From: JAEKNW01 sp963678375
GTDB taxonomy: Bacteria > Cloacimonadota > Cloacimonadia > Cloacimonadales > JAFGVF01
Direction of reading: 5' to 3'
NCBI GenBank assembly: GCA_963678375.2
Contig: CAXXQH010000001.1
Location: 124,001-188,000, forward strand
Length of the DNA stretch: 64,000 bases
Made by a program: the position numbers and the translations under genes. Positions 8,900-18,069 of the stretch are shown one piece after another; positions within the stretch are counted from its first letter, which is position 1; every line of letters begins with the position of its first letter. The notes beneath the pieces were generated by a model. It saw nothing but the letters and a program-made list of their open reading frames with translations, was not told where the DNA came from and made no database searches.

Positions 8900-9867
8900 T
8901 AATAAATCCTCATGCCCTTTGCTAAGTAATTTTGTACATAATCTTTGACCCCTTCTTCAAGGGAAGTAAATCCTCTATTCCAGCCAGCTTCAACTAATTT
9001 GTTATTATCTGCTTGAGTAAAATATTGATACTTTCCTTTTAAGTGTTTTGGCATATCAATATATTCGATATCTGCCTCTAAATCAAGAGCTGTAAAAACC
9101 GCTTTAGCTAAATCATTCCAAGACCTAGCTTGCCCAGTTCCAAGATTGAAAACACCATTTACTGAAGGATTATTTAGTAACCACCAGATAATTTTTGCAA
9201 CATCCTTTACGTAAACAAAATCTCTTTTCTGCTCCCCATCTAAATATTTTTCATTATATGATTTAAAAAGTTTAACTGAACCATTTTCTTTAATTTGATT
9301 AAATGAGTTATATACAACACTAGTCATTGAACCCTTATGGTATTCATTAGGTCCATAAACATTGAAAAATCTAAGACTACAAACAGAATCAATATATCCC
9401 ATTCGTAAGGCTATTTCATCCATAAACTGTTTAGAGTATCCATACATGTTTAATGGACGATATTGAAACAAATCTGTATGTTGGTCTGAATAACCAAGAG
9501 AGCCGTCTCCATAAGTAGCTGCTGAGCTAGCATAAATGAAACGGACATTGTTTTCTAGAGACCATTCCATTAAAATTCTTGTATACTCAGTATTGTTTTG
9601 ATATAGATAGTCAGCATCTAACTCAGTGGTAGATGAGCAAGCTCCCATATGAATAATAGCTTCAATCTGAGGAAAACTACCTTCTAACAATTCTTCAATA
9701 AATCTGTCTTTATGAATATATTCTAAATATTTTTTCCCTACAAGATTTTTCCATTTTTCACTTTTTCCTAAATTATCAACAATAATAATGTCTTCTTTCC
9801 CCTTTTTATTCAAATAAGAGACAAGAACACTACCAATAAAACCAGCTCCTCCAGTGACTATGATCAT
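8899..9867 (-). CDS. hldD: ADP-glyceromanno-heptose 6-epimerase (HldD/RfaD)
   Basis: Converts ADP-D-glycero-D-manno-heptose to the L-glycero form for the LPS inner core (EC 5.1.3.20). The 322-residue SDR-type protein starts with the NAD(P) motif TGGAGFIGS and carries the HldD hallmark MGACSSTTE, the catalytic YGYSK (Tyr-x3-Lys) and RFFNVYGPNEYHKGSM. This supports a Gram-negative envelope with heptose-containing LPS. It lies one base after the end of cdsA (TAA-A-ATG) and overlaps the next gene, in a prfB-uppS-cdsA-hldD run. Confidence 0.93.
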   Translation of the reverse strand: MIIVTGGAGFIGSVLVSYLNKKGKEDIIIVDNLGKSEKWKNLVGKKYLEYIHKDRFIEELLEGSFPQIEAIIHMGACSSTTELDADYLYQNNTEYTRILMEWSLENNVRFIYASSAATYGDGSLGYSDQHTDLFQYRPLNMYGYSKQFMDEIALRMGYIDSVCSLRFFNVYGPNEYHKGSMTSVVYNSFNQIKENGSVKLFKSYNEKYLDGEQKRDFVYVKDVAKIIWWLLNNPSVNGVFNLGTGQARSWNDLAKAVFTALDLEADIEYIDMPKHLKGKYQYFTQADNNKLVEAGWNRGFTSLEEGVKDYVQNYLAKGMRIY

Positions 9868-9868
9868 T

Positions 9869-10672
9869 TTAGACTCCTTTCACTTCAAATATTAACAGTA
9901 AAAAATAGAATATTGGGGCAGAAACTATTAAACTATCAAATCTATCAATTATTCCCCCATGCCCTGGAATTAAATTTGAACTGTCTTTTACCTTCATATC
10001 CCGTTTGATGATTGATTCTATAAGATCTCCAAACTGTCCGAATATTCCTGCAGAGATTACTGCGTATAATATATGCCAGCCCATAAACCAGTCAGTTGTA
10101 AAATATATAATTGCTCCAACTAAACCCGTTAGAATAAAGCCACCTAGAAAGCCTTCCAATGACTTTTTGGGGCTAGCTTTAAAAATGTTTCGATGCTTAC
10201 CAAATTTCATTCCAACAAAATATGCAAATGAATCTGTTGTCCAACAAAAAACTTGTAATAGAAGTACAAGTTTGTAATCTGGGAAATGACTAGATATCCT
10301 ATATATTGAAGCAGGCATAATTACAGTATATACCATTGCCATAAGGGAGAACCCTATTATGGAAGCAGTATGTTCAATTTTGTTCATAATTACATTGTTA
10401 CCCGCAACGATAATAAAAGTACCAATAATTGCAAAATTAATATATTCAAATCCGCGCAGAGCACATAAAAGAAAAACTGGTATTGAAAGCGGAATTAGCA
10501 AAACAGGGATATAGTAGTTTTTACCCTCTTTAATGATATTTCTCATCTCCCACATTGCTGCAAAACTTACTAATCCTAGAAAAACTAATAATGGAATTCC
10601 ACCAAAGAAATATACCATAAGAAGCAATGGGATGAAAATGAGTGATACAATGACTCTTTTTAGTAATTCCAT
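9869..10672 (-). CDS. cdsA: Phosphatidate cytidylyltransferase (CdsA)
   Basis: Integral membrane enzyme making CDP-diacylglycerol from phosphatidate and CTP (EC 2.7.7.41), the entry to phospholipid synthesis. The 267-residue protein has several hydrophobic segments and the C-terminal CDP-alcohol signature: SPKKSLEGFLGG, then IKRDMKVKDSSNLIPGHGG and IDRFDS with the conserved acidic residues. Its ATG overlaps the uppS stop (TAATG). The uppS-cdsA pair is a very common bacterial arrangement, which strengthens both calls. Confidence 0.95.
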   Translation of the reverse strand: MELLKRVIVSLIFIPLLLMVYFFGGIPLLVFLGLVSFAAMWEMRNIIKEGKNYYIPVLLIPLSIPVFLLCALRGFEYINFAIIGTFIIVAGNNVIMNKIEHTASIIGFSLMAMVYTVIMPASIYRISSHFPDYKLVLLLQVFCWTTDSFAYFVGMKFGKHRNIFKASPKKSLEGFLGGFILTGLVGAIIYFTTDWFMGWHILYAVISAGIFGQFGDLIESIIKRDMKVKDSSNLIPGHGGIIDRFDSLIVSAPIFYFLLLIFEVKGV

Positions 10673-11409
10673 TACACAGCTCCAAAACGTCTATCACGAT
10701 TTTGATAATCAATAATCGCTTGCATTAAATGTTCTTTGGTAAAATCAGGCCACAATACTTCTGTAAACCAAAATTCTGTATAAGCATTTTGCCAAAGTAA
10801 ATAGTTAGAAAGTCTCATTTCACCACTTGTTCTAATTAAGAGCTCAGGGTCAGGTATACCTGCAGTATATAGGTAAGAAGATAAAATATCTTCAGTAACA
10901 AGCTCATTTTTGAGTTTTCCTTCTTGCATATCATCGATTATATTGTTTATAGCATCTAATATTTCTCTACGAGATCCATAATTAATAGCGATCAAGACTG
11001 TTAAGCCAGTATTAGTTTCTGATTTTGCACAAGCTTTATCTATCTGATCTATAAAATTAGAATCAAGCTCCTTTCTTGAACCAATGAATTTTAATCTTAC
11101 ATTATTCTGTATTAAATCGTTAAACTCCTTAAAAAGAGTATTTATAATTAACTTGAATAAACCTGTAATTTCACTTTTTGGTCTATTCCAGTTTTCTGTA
11201 GAGAACGTATAGAGAGTTAAGTATTTAACTCCTACTTCATGGCATCCCTCAATAGTTCGTCTTACAGCTTCAGCTCCATGTTTATGACCATAAAGTCTGT
11301 TCTGAAGTCGCTTTTTAGCCCAGCGTCCATTCCCATCCATTATAACAGCTATATGCTTTGGAACTCGATTTTTATCTATACGATTCATTAATACTTTATA
11401 ATTTTCCAT
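10672..11409 (-). CDS. uppS: Isoprenyl transferase / undecaprenyl diphosphate synthase (UppS)
   Basis: Cis-prenyltransferase that makes the long-chain isoprenyl diphosphate used as carrier in peptidoglycan and O-antigen synthesis (EC 2.5.1.31). At 245 residues it has IAVIMDGNGRWAKKR with the catalytic Asp near residue 24, LYTFSTENWNRP, and the C-terminal PELLIRTSGEMRLSNYLLWQ. ATG overlaps the prfB stop and its own stop overlaps the cdsA start, both as TAATG, so prfB-uppS-cdsA is translationally coupled. Confidence 0.95.
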   Translation of the reverse strand: MENYKVLMNRIDKNRVPKHIAVIMDGNGRWAKKRLQNRLYGHKHGAEAVRRTIEGCHEVGVKYLTLYTFSTENWNRPKSEITGLFKLIINTLFKEFNDLIQNNVRLKFIGSRKELDSNFIDQIDKACAKSETNTGLTVLIAINYGSRREILDAINNIIDDMQEGKLKNELVTEDILSSYLYTAGIPDPELLIRTSGEMRLSNYLLWQNAYTEFWFTEVLWPDFTKEHLMQAIIDYQNRDRRFGAV

Positions 11410-12516
11410 TAATTATTCTCCGCATTAAGTTTTAAAAAGGCATTCATAAAATCATTCAAATCACCGTCCATAACTTTGTCAGTATTACCAATCTCAAAGT
11501 TTGTTCTATGGTCTTTGACCATTTGATAAGGATGAAAAACATAAGAACGGATTTGATTTCCCCATCCAATTTCTGATTTGGTATGTTCCTCTGCTTCTCT
11601 TTCCTTTCTTCTTTCTTCTTCGTAGTACTCATATAATCTAGATTTGAGAATTAACATAGCCTTTTCCCTATTTTGAATCTGTGATCTTTGATTCTGACAA
11701 GAAGCAACTATATTGGTTGGAAGGTGAGTAATTCTAACAGCAGAATCAGTTGTATTAACATGTTGACCTCCTGCTCCACTAGCTCTATAAGTATCTATTT
11801 TCAAATCTTTTGGGTTGATATCTACTTCAATATCGTCAGCAATCTCAGCATAGGCATAAACTGAAGCAAAGGAGGTTTGACGTTTACCTTGAGCATTAAA
11901 AGGTGAGATCCTTACTAGTCTATGAATACCAATCTCAGACTTTAAATACCCATAAGCAAACTCTCCTTCAATTTCTAAAGATACTGATTTTAAGCCAGCT
12001 TCATCACCAGAAATATAATCTACTATTTCATACTTGAAGTTGTTATTCTCACACCACCTTGTATACATCCTTAAGAGCATTTCTGCCCAATCTTGGGATT
12101 CTGTACCTCCCGCACCAGGATGTATGCTTAATATAGCATTGTTTTTATCAAATTTACCGTTTAATAATAACTCTACTTCCATTTTCTCTATTTGTGGAAA
12201 TACCTTGGAGAGATAAGCACTTGTTTCTTCAATTAAATCAATAGATTCTTCTTCCTCTATCATTAAAAAGTAAGTCTCTATATCATCATAAATTGTATTG
12301 ATTTTCCTGATTTTATCTAATTTATTTTTATAATGAGATAGTTCAATGGTTACTCTTCGTGCAGATTTCTGATCATTCCAAAAATCAGGATTATTCATCA
12401 AGGACTCTAAATCTGATATTTCCTTCTCTGTTTCTGCTTGGTCAAAGTAACCTCCGCATATGAATAATCTTGTCTTGAATCTCCTCTTTCATCTTCTTCA
12501 ATTCAAATAGTTCCAT
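11409..12516 (-). CDS. prfB: Peptide chain release factor 2 (RF2), expressed by programmed +1 frameshift
   Basis: RF2 ends translation at UGA/UAA. The GGQ loop (RASGAGGQHVNTTDS) and the codon-recognition SPF motif (RISPFNAQ) are present. The long zero-interruption frame begins only at base 12401 (TTG), but the true start is ATG at 12516 with a GGGAG Shine-Dalgarno sequence. It gives MELFELKKMKEEIQ and continues for 24 codons to an in-frame TGA at 12444-12442. There the sequence CTT TGA C lets the ribosome slip +1 to read CTT GAC. The joined product is 368 residues, normal for RF2. A weak promoter candidate (TTGACT at 12572-12567, TATGTA at 12547-12542) lies upstream. Confidence 0.96.
12441..12456 (-). 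promoter_or_regulatory. prfB programmed +1 frameshift signal
   Basis: On the minus strand: CGGAGG (internal Shine-Dalgarno), a three-base codon, then CTTTGAC containing the in-frame UGA as codon 25. This is the standard autoregulatory arrangement in bacterial prfB: low RF2 slows termination at UGA and favours the shift. The spacing between the internal Shine-Dalgarno and CTT is the canonical three bases. Confidence 0.95.
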
Positions 12517-12609
12517 TAATTCTCCCAATTTATGATTTTAATACATATTTTTCTTAATAGTAAATTAGTCAAGAATTTAAAAATCAGAAAATCTAAATGA
12601 GTAATATAA

Positions 12610-13899
12610 TTAATTTTGCTTGTTAACACTCTTGATATGTAAATCTCTTTGAGGGAAAGGAATTTCAATATTATTAGCTTTGAAAGCATCCCAAATGTGG
12701 ATTAAGAGGTCACTTTTGATGTTCAAAACACCTTTTTGAGGATCATTAATCCAGAATTGTACTCTAAAATTCACTGATGAATCACCAAATTCAATTAATT
12801 GAACTATTGCTTTTGGCCTTTTGAGTATTCTTTCAACCTTTTTTGTTGATTCTTCAAGTAGTTTCATAACTTGATGAATATCAGAATTATAAGAGACACC
12901 GACATTTACAGATTGTCTGACTAGTTTATTTGAGTGAGACCAATTAACGACTTCATTACTAATAAAAAATTCGTTGGGAACAAGGTGCTCTTTGCCCTCA
13001 ATAGTTACAATAGAAGTATAGCGAGATCCCATTACTTTTACTGTTCCGAACTGGTCAGCTACTTCAATAATATCACCAGGTTTGAGTGAATTATCTAGAA
13101 GAAGAGTAACGCCACTAATCAAGTTGGCAACTACTTTTTGTAGACCAAAACCGATACCAACACCTAGAGCAGAGGTGAATAGAGCAAGAGAACCTAAATC
13201 TATACCTAAGACATTTATAAACAAAATTGTAGCAAATACAAAAACTAAAACTGTAATTGCCTTTATCATCAATACTTTTATGGTAGGGTTTAAATCTTCT
13301 GATTGCTCAATTCTCTGGGATATAAAAGCCATAAATAGAGTTGCTATTTTGAAGATTACTCCAAAATAAACAATACTTCGTATAATTCCATATATTGAAA
13401 TCTTTAATCCTGATATAGTCACTGCAATAGTATCTAAAAGAATAGCAGTATCAGAATAGAGATTCAAAATATTTAAAATTATGATTATCCAAGCACTCCA
13501 GATGATTATCTTTTTGAATAGTTTGTTCTTGATCATACGTGATACTACTCTGATACCTACCCATAAATATAGAATTATATAGATTTGCTCTATTATAGGA
13601 AGGGCAATCTCAGCATACTTGAAGGCTTCAGTAGTAAAAGATAGAACGATAGCTAGAATTAGTTTTTTATATACTGGATATATTGAATCATAAAGAATAC
13701 TTCCTGCTTGACTCTTCTTTATTCTATAATAATTACTTCTAATAATTTTATTGATTAATCTGTTTAAGAAAAAGGTTCCTATTCCTAAAACAATGATTAG
13801 AATTATTTGAAGTAGAATATTACTGCCTTTATAGGGTTCAATAACTGATAAAGATTTTTCTACTAAAAAAGAATATACTTTTTCCATGAAAAGTTCCAT
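12610..13899 (-). CDS. Mechanosensitive channel, MscS family
   Basis: A 429-residue inner-membrane protein with about five or six hydrophobic segments before the MscS core. The pore-lining helix reads ALFTSALGVGIGFGLQKVVANLISG, with the Gly/Ala packing typical of TM3, and is followed by the beta domain (LLLDNSLKPGDIIEV, FGTVKVMGSRYTSI, VPNEFFISNEVVNWS). Members release solutes on hypo-osmotic shock; the extra N-terminal segments make it a larger MscS-like (YbdG/YnaI-type) rather than minimal MscS. The upstream lipoprotein gene ends one base before its start. Confidence 0.9.
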   Translation of the reverse strand: MELFMEKVYSFLVEKSLSVIEPYKGSNILLQIILIIVLGIGTFFLNRLINKIIRSNYYRIKKSQAGSILYDSIYPVYKKLILAIVLSFTTEAFKYAEIALPIIEQIYIILYLWVGIRVVSRMIKNKLFKKIIIWSAWIIIILNILNLYSDTAILLDTIAVTISGLKISIYGIIRSIVYFGVIFKIATLFMAFISQRIEQSEDLNPTIKVLMIKAITVLVFVFATILFINVLGIDLGSLALFTSALGVGIGFGLQKVVANLISGVTLLLDNSLKPGDIIEVADQFGTVKVMGSRYTSIVTIEGKEHLVPNEFFISNEVVNWSHSNKLVRQSVNVGVSYNSDIHQVMKLLEESTKKVERILKRPKAIVQLIEFGDSSVNFRVQFWINDPQKGVLNIKSDLLIHIWDAFKANNIEIPFPQRDLHIKSVNKQN

Positions 13900-13900
13900 A

Positions 13901-14569
13901 CTATTTAATACCTACCACAACACCTTTTGAACCTAATTTATATATATATTCATAGAGGATAGATTCATTGTTATAGATTCTTTTAGACACAAGATTGCTT
14001 TTACTATCATAATCAAATCTGTATTCAGCCTTACTATCTCCCCATTTAATTGATTTAATCTTACTATCTTGGCTATAAATCTCTCCTGTATATACAACAG
14101 ATCTACCCAATATATTAAAGTTATCGTAGGTTAAGTTAAAAGGTATCACTTGAAAAGATAGAGGGAATTCATCATCATTATAAGAAATAATAAATTTGAT
14201 AAGTTCTTTATTATTCAAGAATGTATATTCAATAGAGTCTTGAGATTTGTTAATATGTATCTCTCTAAACTCTTTATTTATATTGAAGATGTACTTGTTT
14301 AGTTCATGAAAAGAATTAGCTAAAGAAGAGTTGGAGATAATTTTTACTAATTTTTTATTTTTGTAGAAGAAATGGAAATACTCTTCTCCTTCTAATTGAT
14401 CTTCCTTTATTTCATTAATTCCAGTTAAGGTTAAGTCATTATTAACTTTAATTAGTTGGAAATATTTCTCATAATCATCCTTTTGCTCTTTATGACTATC
14501 ATCAATCTTACTACATGATAATGACAGTAAAATTATAAGAGAAAATAAAATAATATTCTTAAAACTCAT
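13901..14569 (-). CDS. Lipoprotein of unknown function
   Basis: A 222-residue product with an N-terminal lipoprotein signal: hydrophobic IILFSLIILLSLSC with a lipobox ending in Cys about residue 19. The rest is rich in beta-prone, charged segments and contains lines like YRFDYDSKSNLVSKRIYNN that recall YD-type repeats. No family is recognised. An AAGGAG Shine-Dalgarno sequence and a good promoter (14602-14629) precede it, and the mscS gene follows one base after its stop, so it probably heads a two-gene unit. Confidence 0.7.
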   Translation of the reverse strand: MSFKNIILFSLIILLSLSCSKIDDSHKEQKDDYEKYFQLIKVNNDLTLTGINEIKEDQLEGEEYFHFFYKNKKLVKIISNSSLANSFHELNKYIFNINKEFREIHINKSQDSIEYTFLNNKELIKFIISYNDDEFPLSFQVIPFNLTYDNFNILGRSVVYTGEIYSQDSKIKSIKWGDSKAEYRFDYDSKSNLVSKRIYNNESILYEYIYKLGSKGVVVGIK

Positions 14570-14601
14570 AATGACTCCTTTGGTTAAATCTTGTATATTG
14601 T

Positions 14602-14629
14602 ATTATTACTTAGGAGTTAATCTTGTCAA
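14602..14629 (-). promoter_or_regulatory. Sigma70-type promoter of the lipoprotein-mscS unit
   Basis: Minus strand TTGACA (14629-14624), 16-base spacer, AATAAT (14607-14602), placed about 35 bases before the ATG at 14569. Both boxes are close to consensus. Confidence 0.5.
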
Positions 14630-14644
14630 TATAAAAGCACAAAA

Positions 14645-16033
14645 TTATTTCTTTTCCCATTTCGTCCCATCTTTAGTGTCAAGTAATTGGATTCCTTCTT
14701 TTAATAGGTCATCTCTAATCTTATCTGACAATATCCAATTTTTATTTTTTTTGGCATCATTACGAATATCTATTAGAATAGATAGTAGTTTCTCTGATAA
14801 GTCACCTAAATCATTTGTAAGTATATTTTCAATATCTTGAAAGAATCCTAAGACACCACCTAATTCTACTAATAAATTACCTGCTTCCTGGCTGAATAGT
14901 TCATCATCTTTAGAAGATTTGATAATTCTAACTAAGTCAAACATGACCGAAAGGGCTTTAGCAGTATTAAAGTCATCATCCATTGCCTTAATAAATTCAG
15001 CTTTTTTCTTAATTAATTCGGGTGAGTAATCTTGTTTTAAGTCAATTGCTTTATATTTAATTGATTTTAGAACTGAATAAAAGTTTTTTACAGCAGTATC
15101 AGATTCCTGCATAATCTCTCGATTAAAATCTATAGGCGAACGATAGTGTTTTGAAAGGAAGAAAAAACGAATTGCTTCTGCATTGTATTCTTTAAGAATA
15201 TCACGAGCAGTGAAGAAATTATTCAAGCTTTTTGACATTTTTTCACCTTCAATATTAATAAAACCATTATGCATCCAATAGTTAGCTAATGGTTTATTTG
15301 ATAGAGCTTCAGCCTGAGCATTTTCATTTTCATGATGAGGAAAAACTAAGTCAACACCACCACCATGAATATCAAAACTCTCACTCTGGAGATACTTCTG
15401 AGAGAGAACAACACATTCTGAGTGCCAACCAGGTCTTCCTTTACCCCAAGGTGAATTCCAGGTAGGTTCTCCTGGTTTAGCTTTTTTCCATAGGGTAAAA
15501 TCTGCTGGATGCTTTTTGTTTATATTTGCTTCAATACGAGCTCCAGCTTTTTGATCATCTATTTTTTTGCCTGAAAGCTTGCCATATTGTTTGAAACTCT
15601 CAACAGAAAAGTAAACATCACCCTCAACTTCATAAGCAAAGCCTTTCTTCTCTAGTTCCTTTATCAACTTAATTATTTCACCAATTACTTCTGAAGCTTT
15701 AGGCTGAAAATCTGGATTTCTTATACCCAACTTCTGAGTATCATCTTGAAAGGCTTTTATATATTTTTTGGCTATCTCTTTAAAGGAAGAATTATCTTCT
15801 ATAGCTTTATTTATTATTTTATCGTCAATATCAGTAATATTTTGAGCATAAGTAACTTGATATCCCATATATTCGAAGTAGTTTCGAACTACATCAAAGA
15901 AGACAAAGGGACGGGCATTCCCAATATGAAAATAGTTATAGACTGTTGGACCACAGGCATACATTTTCACTTTATTTTCTTCTATTGGTATAAAATCTTC
16001 TTTTTTCTTAGTTAGTGTATTATAAATTTTCAT
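14645..16033 (-). CDS. cysS: Cysteinyl-tRNA synthetase
   Basis: Charges tRNA-Cys (EC 6.1.1.16). The class I signature HIGN (NYFHIGNARPF) and KMSKS (EKMSKSLNN) are visible, as are zinc-binding residues in YACGPTVYN, WHSECVVLS and FPHHENENAQAEA. The frame is open up to an ATG at 16054, but I place the start at ATG 16033 (MKIYNTL) because GAGG sits six bases upstream and family members start there, giving 462 residues. The start lies inside the 3' end of rsmD (14-base overlap), so the genes are coupled. Confidence 0.95.
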   Translation of the reverse strand: MKIYNTLTKKKEDFIPIEENKVKMYACGPTVYNYFHIGNARPFVFFDVVRNYFEYMGYQVTYAQNITDIDDKIINKAIEDNSSFKEIAKKYIKAFQDDTQKLGIRNPDFQPKASEVIGEIIKLIKELEKKGFAYEVEGDVYFSVESFKQYGKLSGKKIDDQKAGARIEANINKKHPADFTLWKKAKPGEPTWNSPWGKGRPGWHSECVVLSQKYLQSESFDIHGGGVDLVFPHHENENAQAEALSNKPLANYWMHNGFINIEGEKMSKSLNNFFTARDILKEYNAEAIRFFFLSKHYRSPIDFNREIMQESDTAVKNFYSVLKSIKYKAIDLKQDYSPELIKKKAEFIKAMDDDFNTAKALSVMFDLVRIIKSSKDDELFSQEAGNLLVELGGVLGFFQDIENILTNDLGDLSEKLLSILIDIRNDAKKNKNWILSDKIRDDLLKEGIQLLDTKDGTKWEKK

Positions 16034-16598
16034 CTTCATCCTCAATTTGCTCATGATTATCTTTTATTAGTTCTATGATTGTTAAAGTTGCCATCTTTTT
16101 ATCACAATGGTAACTTATCAAATTATTATATTTCTCAGGAATTCTCTCTTTACGTGAATGTTCAATGAGAACTGCCCCACCGGTGTTTAAAAGTTCATAT
16201 TCAAAAATTAGATCAATGGTCTTAGTTATCAGTCCTTTATCATAAGGGGGATCAACTAATATTATATCAAATTTCGCTTGTGTTTTTTTTAGAAAACTAA
16301 GAACATTTCTCTTATGAACCTTACAAATATCTTTTGTTCTAGTTTTATCAATGTTAGCAAAAAGTGCTTGAAGAGCATTATTAGACATTTCCACAAAATC
16401 TGCTGTTTTAGCTCCTCTACTTAAAGCTTCTAAGCCAAGAGCACCAGTACCTGCAAAAAGGTCTAATACACTTTTATCTTCTAAATCTTGATACACAGAA
16501 AATATATATTCTCTAAAATAATCTGTTGTGGGTCTGGTACTTTTACCTGTTACTGAGAAAATATTCATTCCTTTGAATTTTCCTGAAATTATTCTCAT
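16020..16598 (-). CDS. rsmD: 16S rRNA (guanine966-N2)-methyltransferase RsmD
   Basis: Methylates G966 of 16S rRNA (EC 2.1.1.171). The 192-residue protein begins MRIISGKFKG, has RPTTDYFRE (usually RPTTDRVRE), the SAM-binding VLDLFAGTGALGLEALSRGA and the catalytic DPPY in IILVDPPYDKG. A strong AGGAGG Shine-Dalgarno sequence lies inside the 3' end of the upstream 53-codon gene, whose TGA overlaps this ATG. It ends with a short acidic extension. The usual partner coaD is not adjacent; cysS follows. Confidence 0.93.
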   Translation of the reverse strand: MRIISGKFKGMNIFSVTGKSTRPTTDYFREYIFSVYQDLEDKSVLDLFAGTGALGLEALSRGAKTADFVEMSNNALQALFANIDKTRTKDICKVHKRNVLSFLKKTQAKFDIILVDPPYDKGLITKTIDLIFEYELLNTGGAVLIEHSRKERIPEKYNNLISYHCDKKMATLTIIELIKDNHEQIEDEDENL

Positions 16599-16756
16599 TT
16601 CTGTTTCCTCCTAGGACGAGGGAATTTGATTTCAAGCTGTTCTTCTTTTTGTTGAAAGTTTGGACAGGTCAAGAGTTCAAGTGTCTTTAATTGCTTGCAT
16701 TTTTTCTTACACTTAAGACATAATGTATTATATTCGTTTTTTTCTTTTGTATTCAT
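16595..16756 (-). CDS. 53-residue Cys-rich basic protein coupled to rsmD
   Basis: A short open frame from ATG at 16756 to TGA at 16597-16595, overlapping the rsmD start as ATGA. The product has a CxxC-x3-C pattern (LCLKCKKKCK, Cys13, 16, 20), another Cys at 31 (LLTCPNF), and a very basic end (FPRPRRKQK). It looks like a small zinc-binding or nucleic-acid-binding knuckle. No Shine-Dalgarno sequence is obvious, but the frame carries the rsmD ribosome-binding site and the tight overlap favours a real gene. No named family is recognised. Confidence 0.55.
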   Translation of the reverse strand: MNTKEKNEYNTLCLKCKKKCKQLKTLELLTCPNFQQKEEQLEIKFPRPRRKQK

Positions 16757-16771
16757 AGTTATAAATTTGTT

Positions 16772-17443
16772 TTAGTTATTTTCTAATTTTATTGATGATA
16801 GAAGAAGAAAGAGATCTCCTATTTTGATTTCAGAAATTTTAGTATTTTTGTCGTAATATGTAAAGAGAATATTAACGAAGTCTTCAACAGTTACTTCAGG
16901 ATTAATGTTCTCACTCGAATCTAGTATTTCTTCATAATCACTATTTGAAATGTCATTCATTTTATCTTTATTTTCTGTATCATTTCCATTATCATCTGAG
17001 TTAGAGAAAATAGATACTAACTGATTATTCTTATTATAATAGAAGTCATCAGATGGAACAATTTTGAATTGAGTTTTTTCTTCATCAGTAAAGAGTAAAT
17101 TGATTAAGGATTTATATTCAGGTAATAGAAGAGTTTTTTGTGTGCCAATCTCATCATAATCAATACAATTATCTGATTCAGGGCATTTAGAAAAAACTTC
17201 AACTTCTTTCTTTTGGGTAATGAGTATTTCAGAAAGTGAAGCTTGTTCATTATCAGATTCAAGCTTTGGATCTGATAAAGCTCTTAGATCTATAATCTTT
17301 TGGCTGTAGTCATACTTACCAGTTTTGTGCAAATATGAATACACACGTATTGCATCTTGATACAGGCCTTGCTGTTCATAGAGTTTTGCAAGAGTTGGTG
17401 TTGGATTAAATTTAAACTTCAGTTTTGGCTCCTTACTCATCAT
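16772..17443 (-). CDS. Hypothetical protein with N-terminal TPR-like motif
   Basis: A 223-residue, acidic, soluble protein without signal peptide. The start contains TPTLAKLYEQQGLYQDAIRVYSYL, which looks like a single tetratricopeptide-type helix pair; the remainder is low in recognisable features, with an Asn/Asp-rich stretch around residue 150. Its ATG overlaps the stop of the upstream comEA-like gene as ATGA, so the two are translationally coupled. Function unknown; a scaffold role is only suggested by the TPR-like segment. Confidence 0.65.
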   Translation of the reverse strand: MMSKEPKLKFKFNPTPTLAKLYEQQGLYQDAIRVYSYLHKTGKYDYSQKIIDLRALSDPKLESDNEQASLSEILITQKKEVEVFSKCPESDNCIDYDEIGTQKTLLLPEYKSLINLLFTDEEKTQFKIVPSDDFYYNKNNQLVSIFSNSDDNGNDTENKDKMNDISNSDYEEILDSSENINPEVTVEDFVNILFTYYDKNTKISEIKIGDLFLLLSSIKLENN

Positions 17444-18060
17444 TTTGAACCTACATAAAATAATTCTTCAATTTTAGCAAGAGTTTTTTTGCCAATTCCT
17501 TTGATTGTTAAGAGTTCATTAAGGTCTGAAATACCATTATTACTCTCAATAAAGTCTCTAATTGCTTTAGCCTTTTTTTGACCAACTCCTTTAACCATAG
17601 TCAAGTTTTCCAGGGTGGCAGTATTGATGTCAATTCTCCCAACATCTCCCCCTCTATCTTTTAATATCTCTGCTTTCGAAACTGCTAAGCTATCTTGGCT
17701 TAAATTTTCTAAATAAGGTAACCATTTTGCAAGACTTTTCTCGCCAATACCTCGGATAAGTGTAAGCTGACTATTACTTGTAATCATAAAAGTATCCCTA
17801 AAAGCAATAATATTATCAGCTTTTTTTGAACCAATTCCAGGAATCTGCATCAGTTCTTCTTTTGATGCGTGAATAATATTTACTGATATCTCATAAGGAT
17901 TTTTGATATCTGTTAATATTGAATCCTGTTTTACCTCATCTGAATATAAGTGATTACTAGTAATATTGAAAGCAATTATCGAAATAAAGGAGACGATTAA
18001 TATTATATACAAAACTCTCTGCTCATTTGGGGTTAAATAATTTCTTAAGTAATTTCGCAT
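17440..18060 (-). CDS. Membrane-anchored ComEA-like protein with two helix-hairpin-helix domains
   Basis: A 206-residue protein: one N-terminal membrane segment (VLYIILIVSFISIIAF, about residues 16-31) and then two ComEA-type domains, each with HhH motifs. The first is ELMQIPGIGSKKADNIIAFRD and LTLIRGIGEKSLAKW; the second is DINTATLENLTMVKGVGQKKAKAI and LLTIKGIGKKTLAKI. Such domains bind double-stranded DNA non-specifically, and ComEA acts in DNA uptake at the outer face of the membrane. Tandem duplication is less usual than one domain. No other competence gene is in the window, so a role in transformation is possible but not shown. Confidence 0.8.
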   Translation of the reverse strand: MRNYLRNYLTPNEQRVLYIILIVSFISIIAFNITSNHLYSDEVKQDSILTDIKNPYEISVNIIHASKEELMQIPGIGSKKADNIIAFRDTFMITSNSQLTLIRGIGEKSLAKWLPYLENLSQDSLAVSKAEILKDRGGDVGRIDINTATLENLTMVKGVGQKKAKAIRDFIESNNGISDLNELLTIKGIGKKTLAKIEELFYVGSK

Positions 18061-18069
18061 AGTAAATAT

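Noticed and set aside
12399..12401. TTG at 12401 as start of prfB
   Set aside because: The upstream 24-codon frame, Shine-Dalgarno sequence and CTTTGAC frameshift site show that translation begins at 12516.
16034..16054. Upstream ATG (16054) as start of cysS
   Set aside because: GAGG is correctly spaced only for ATG 16033, and family N-termini begin at MKIYNTL; the upstream codons lie deep within rsmD.
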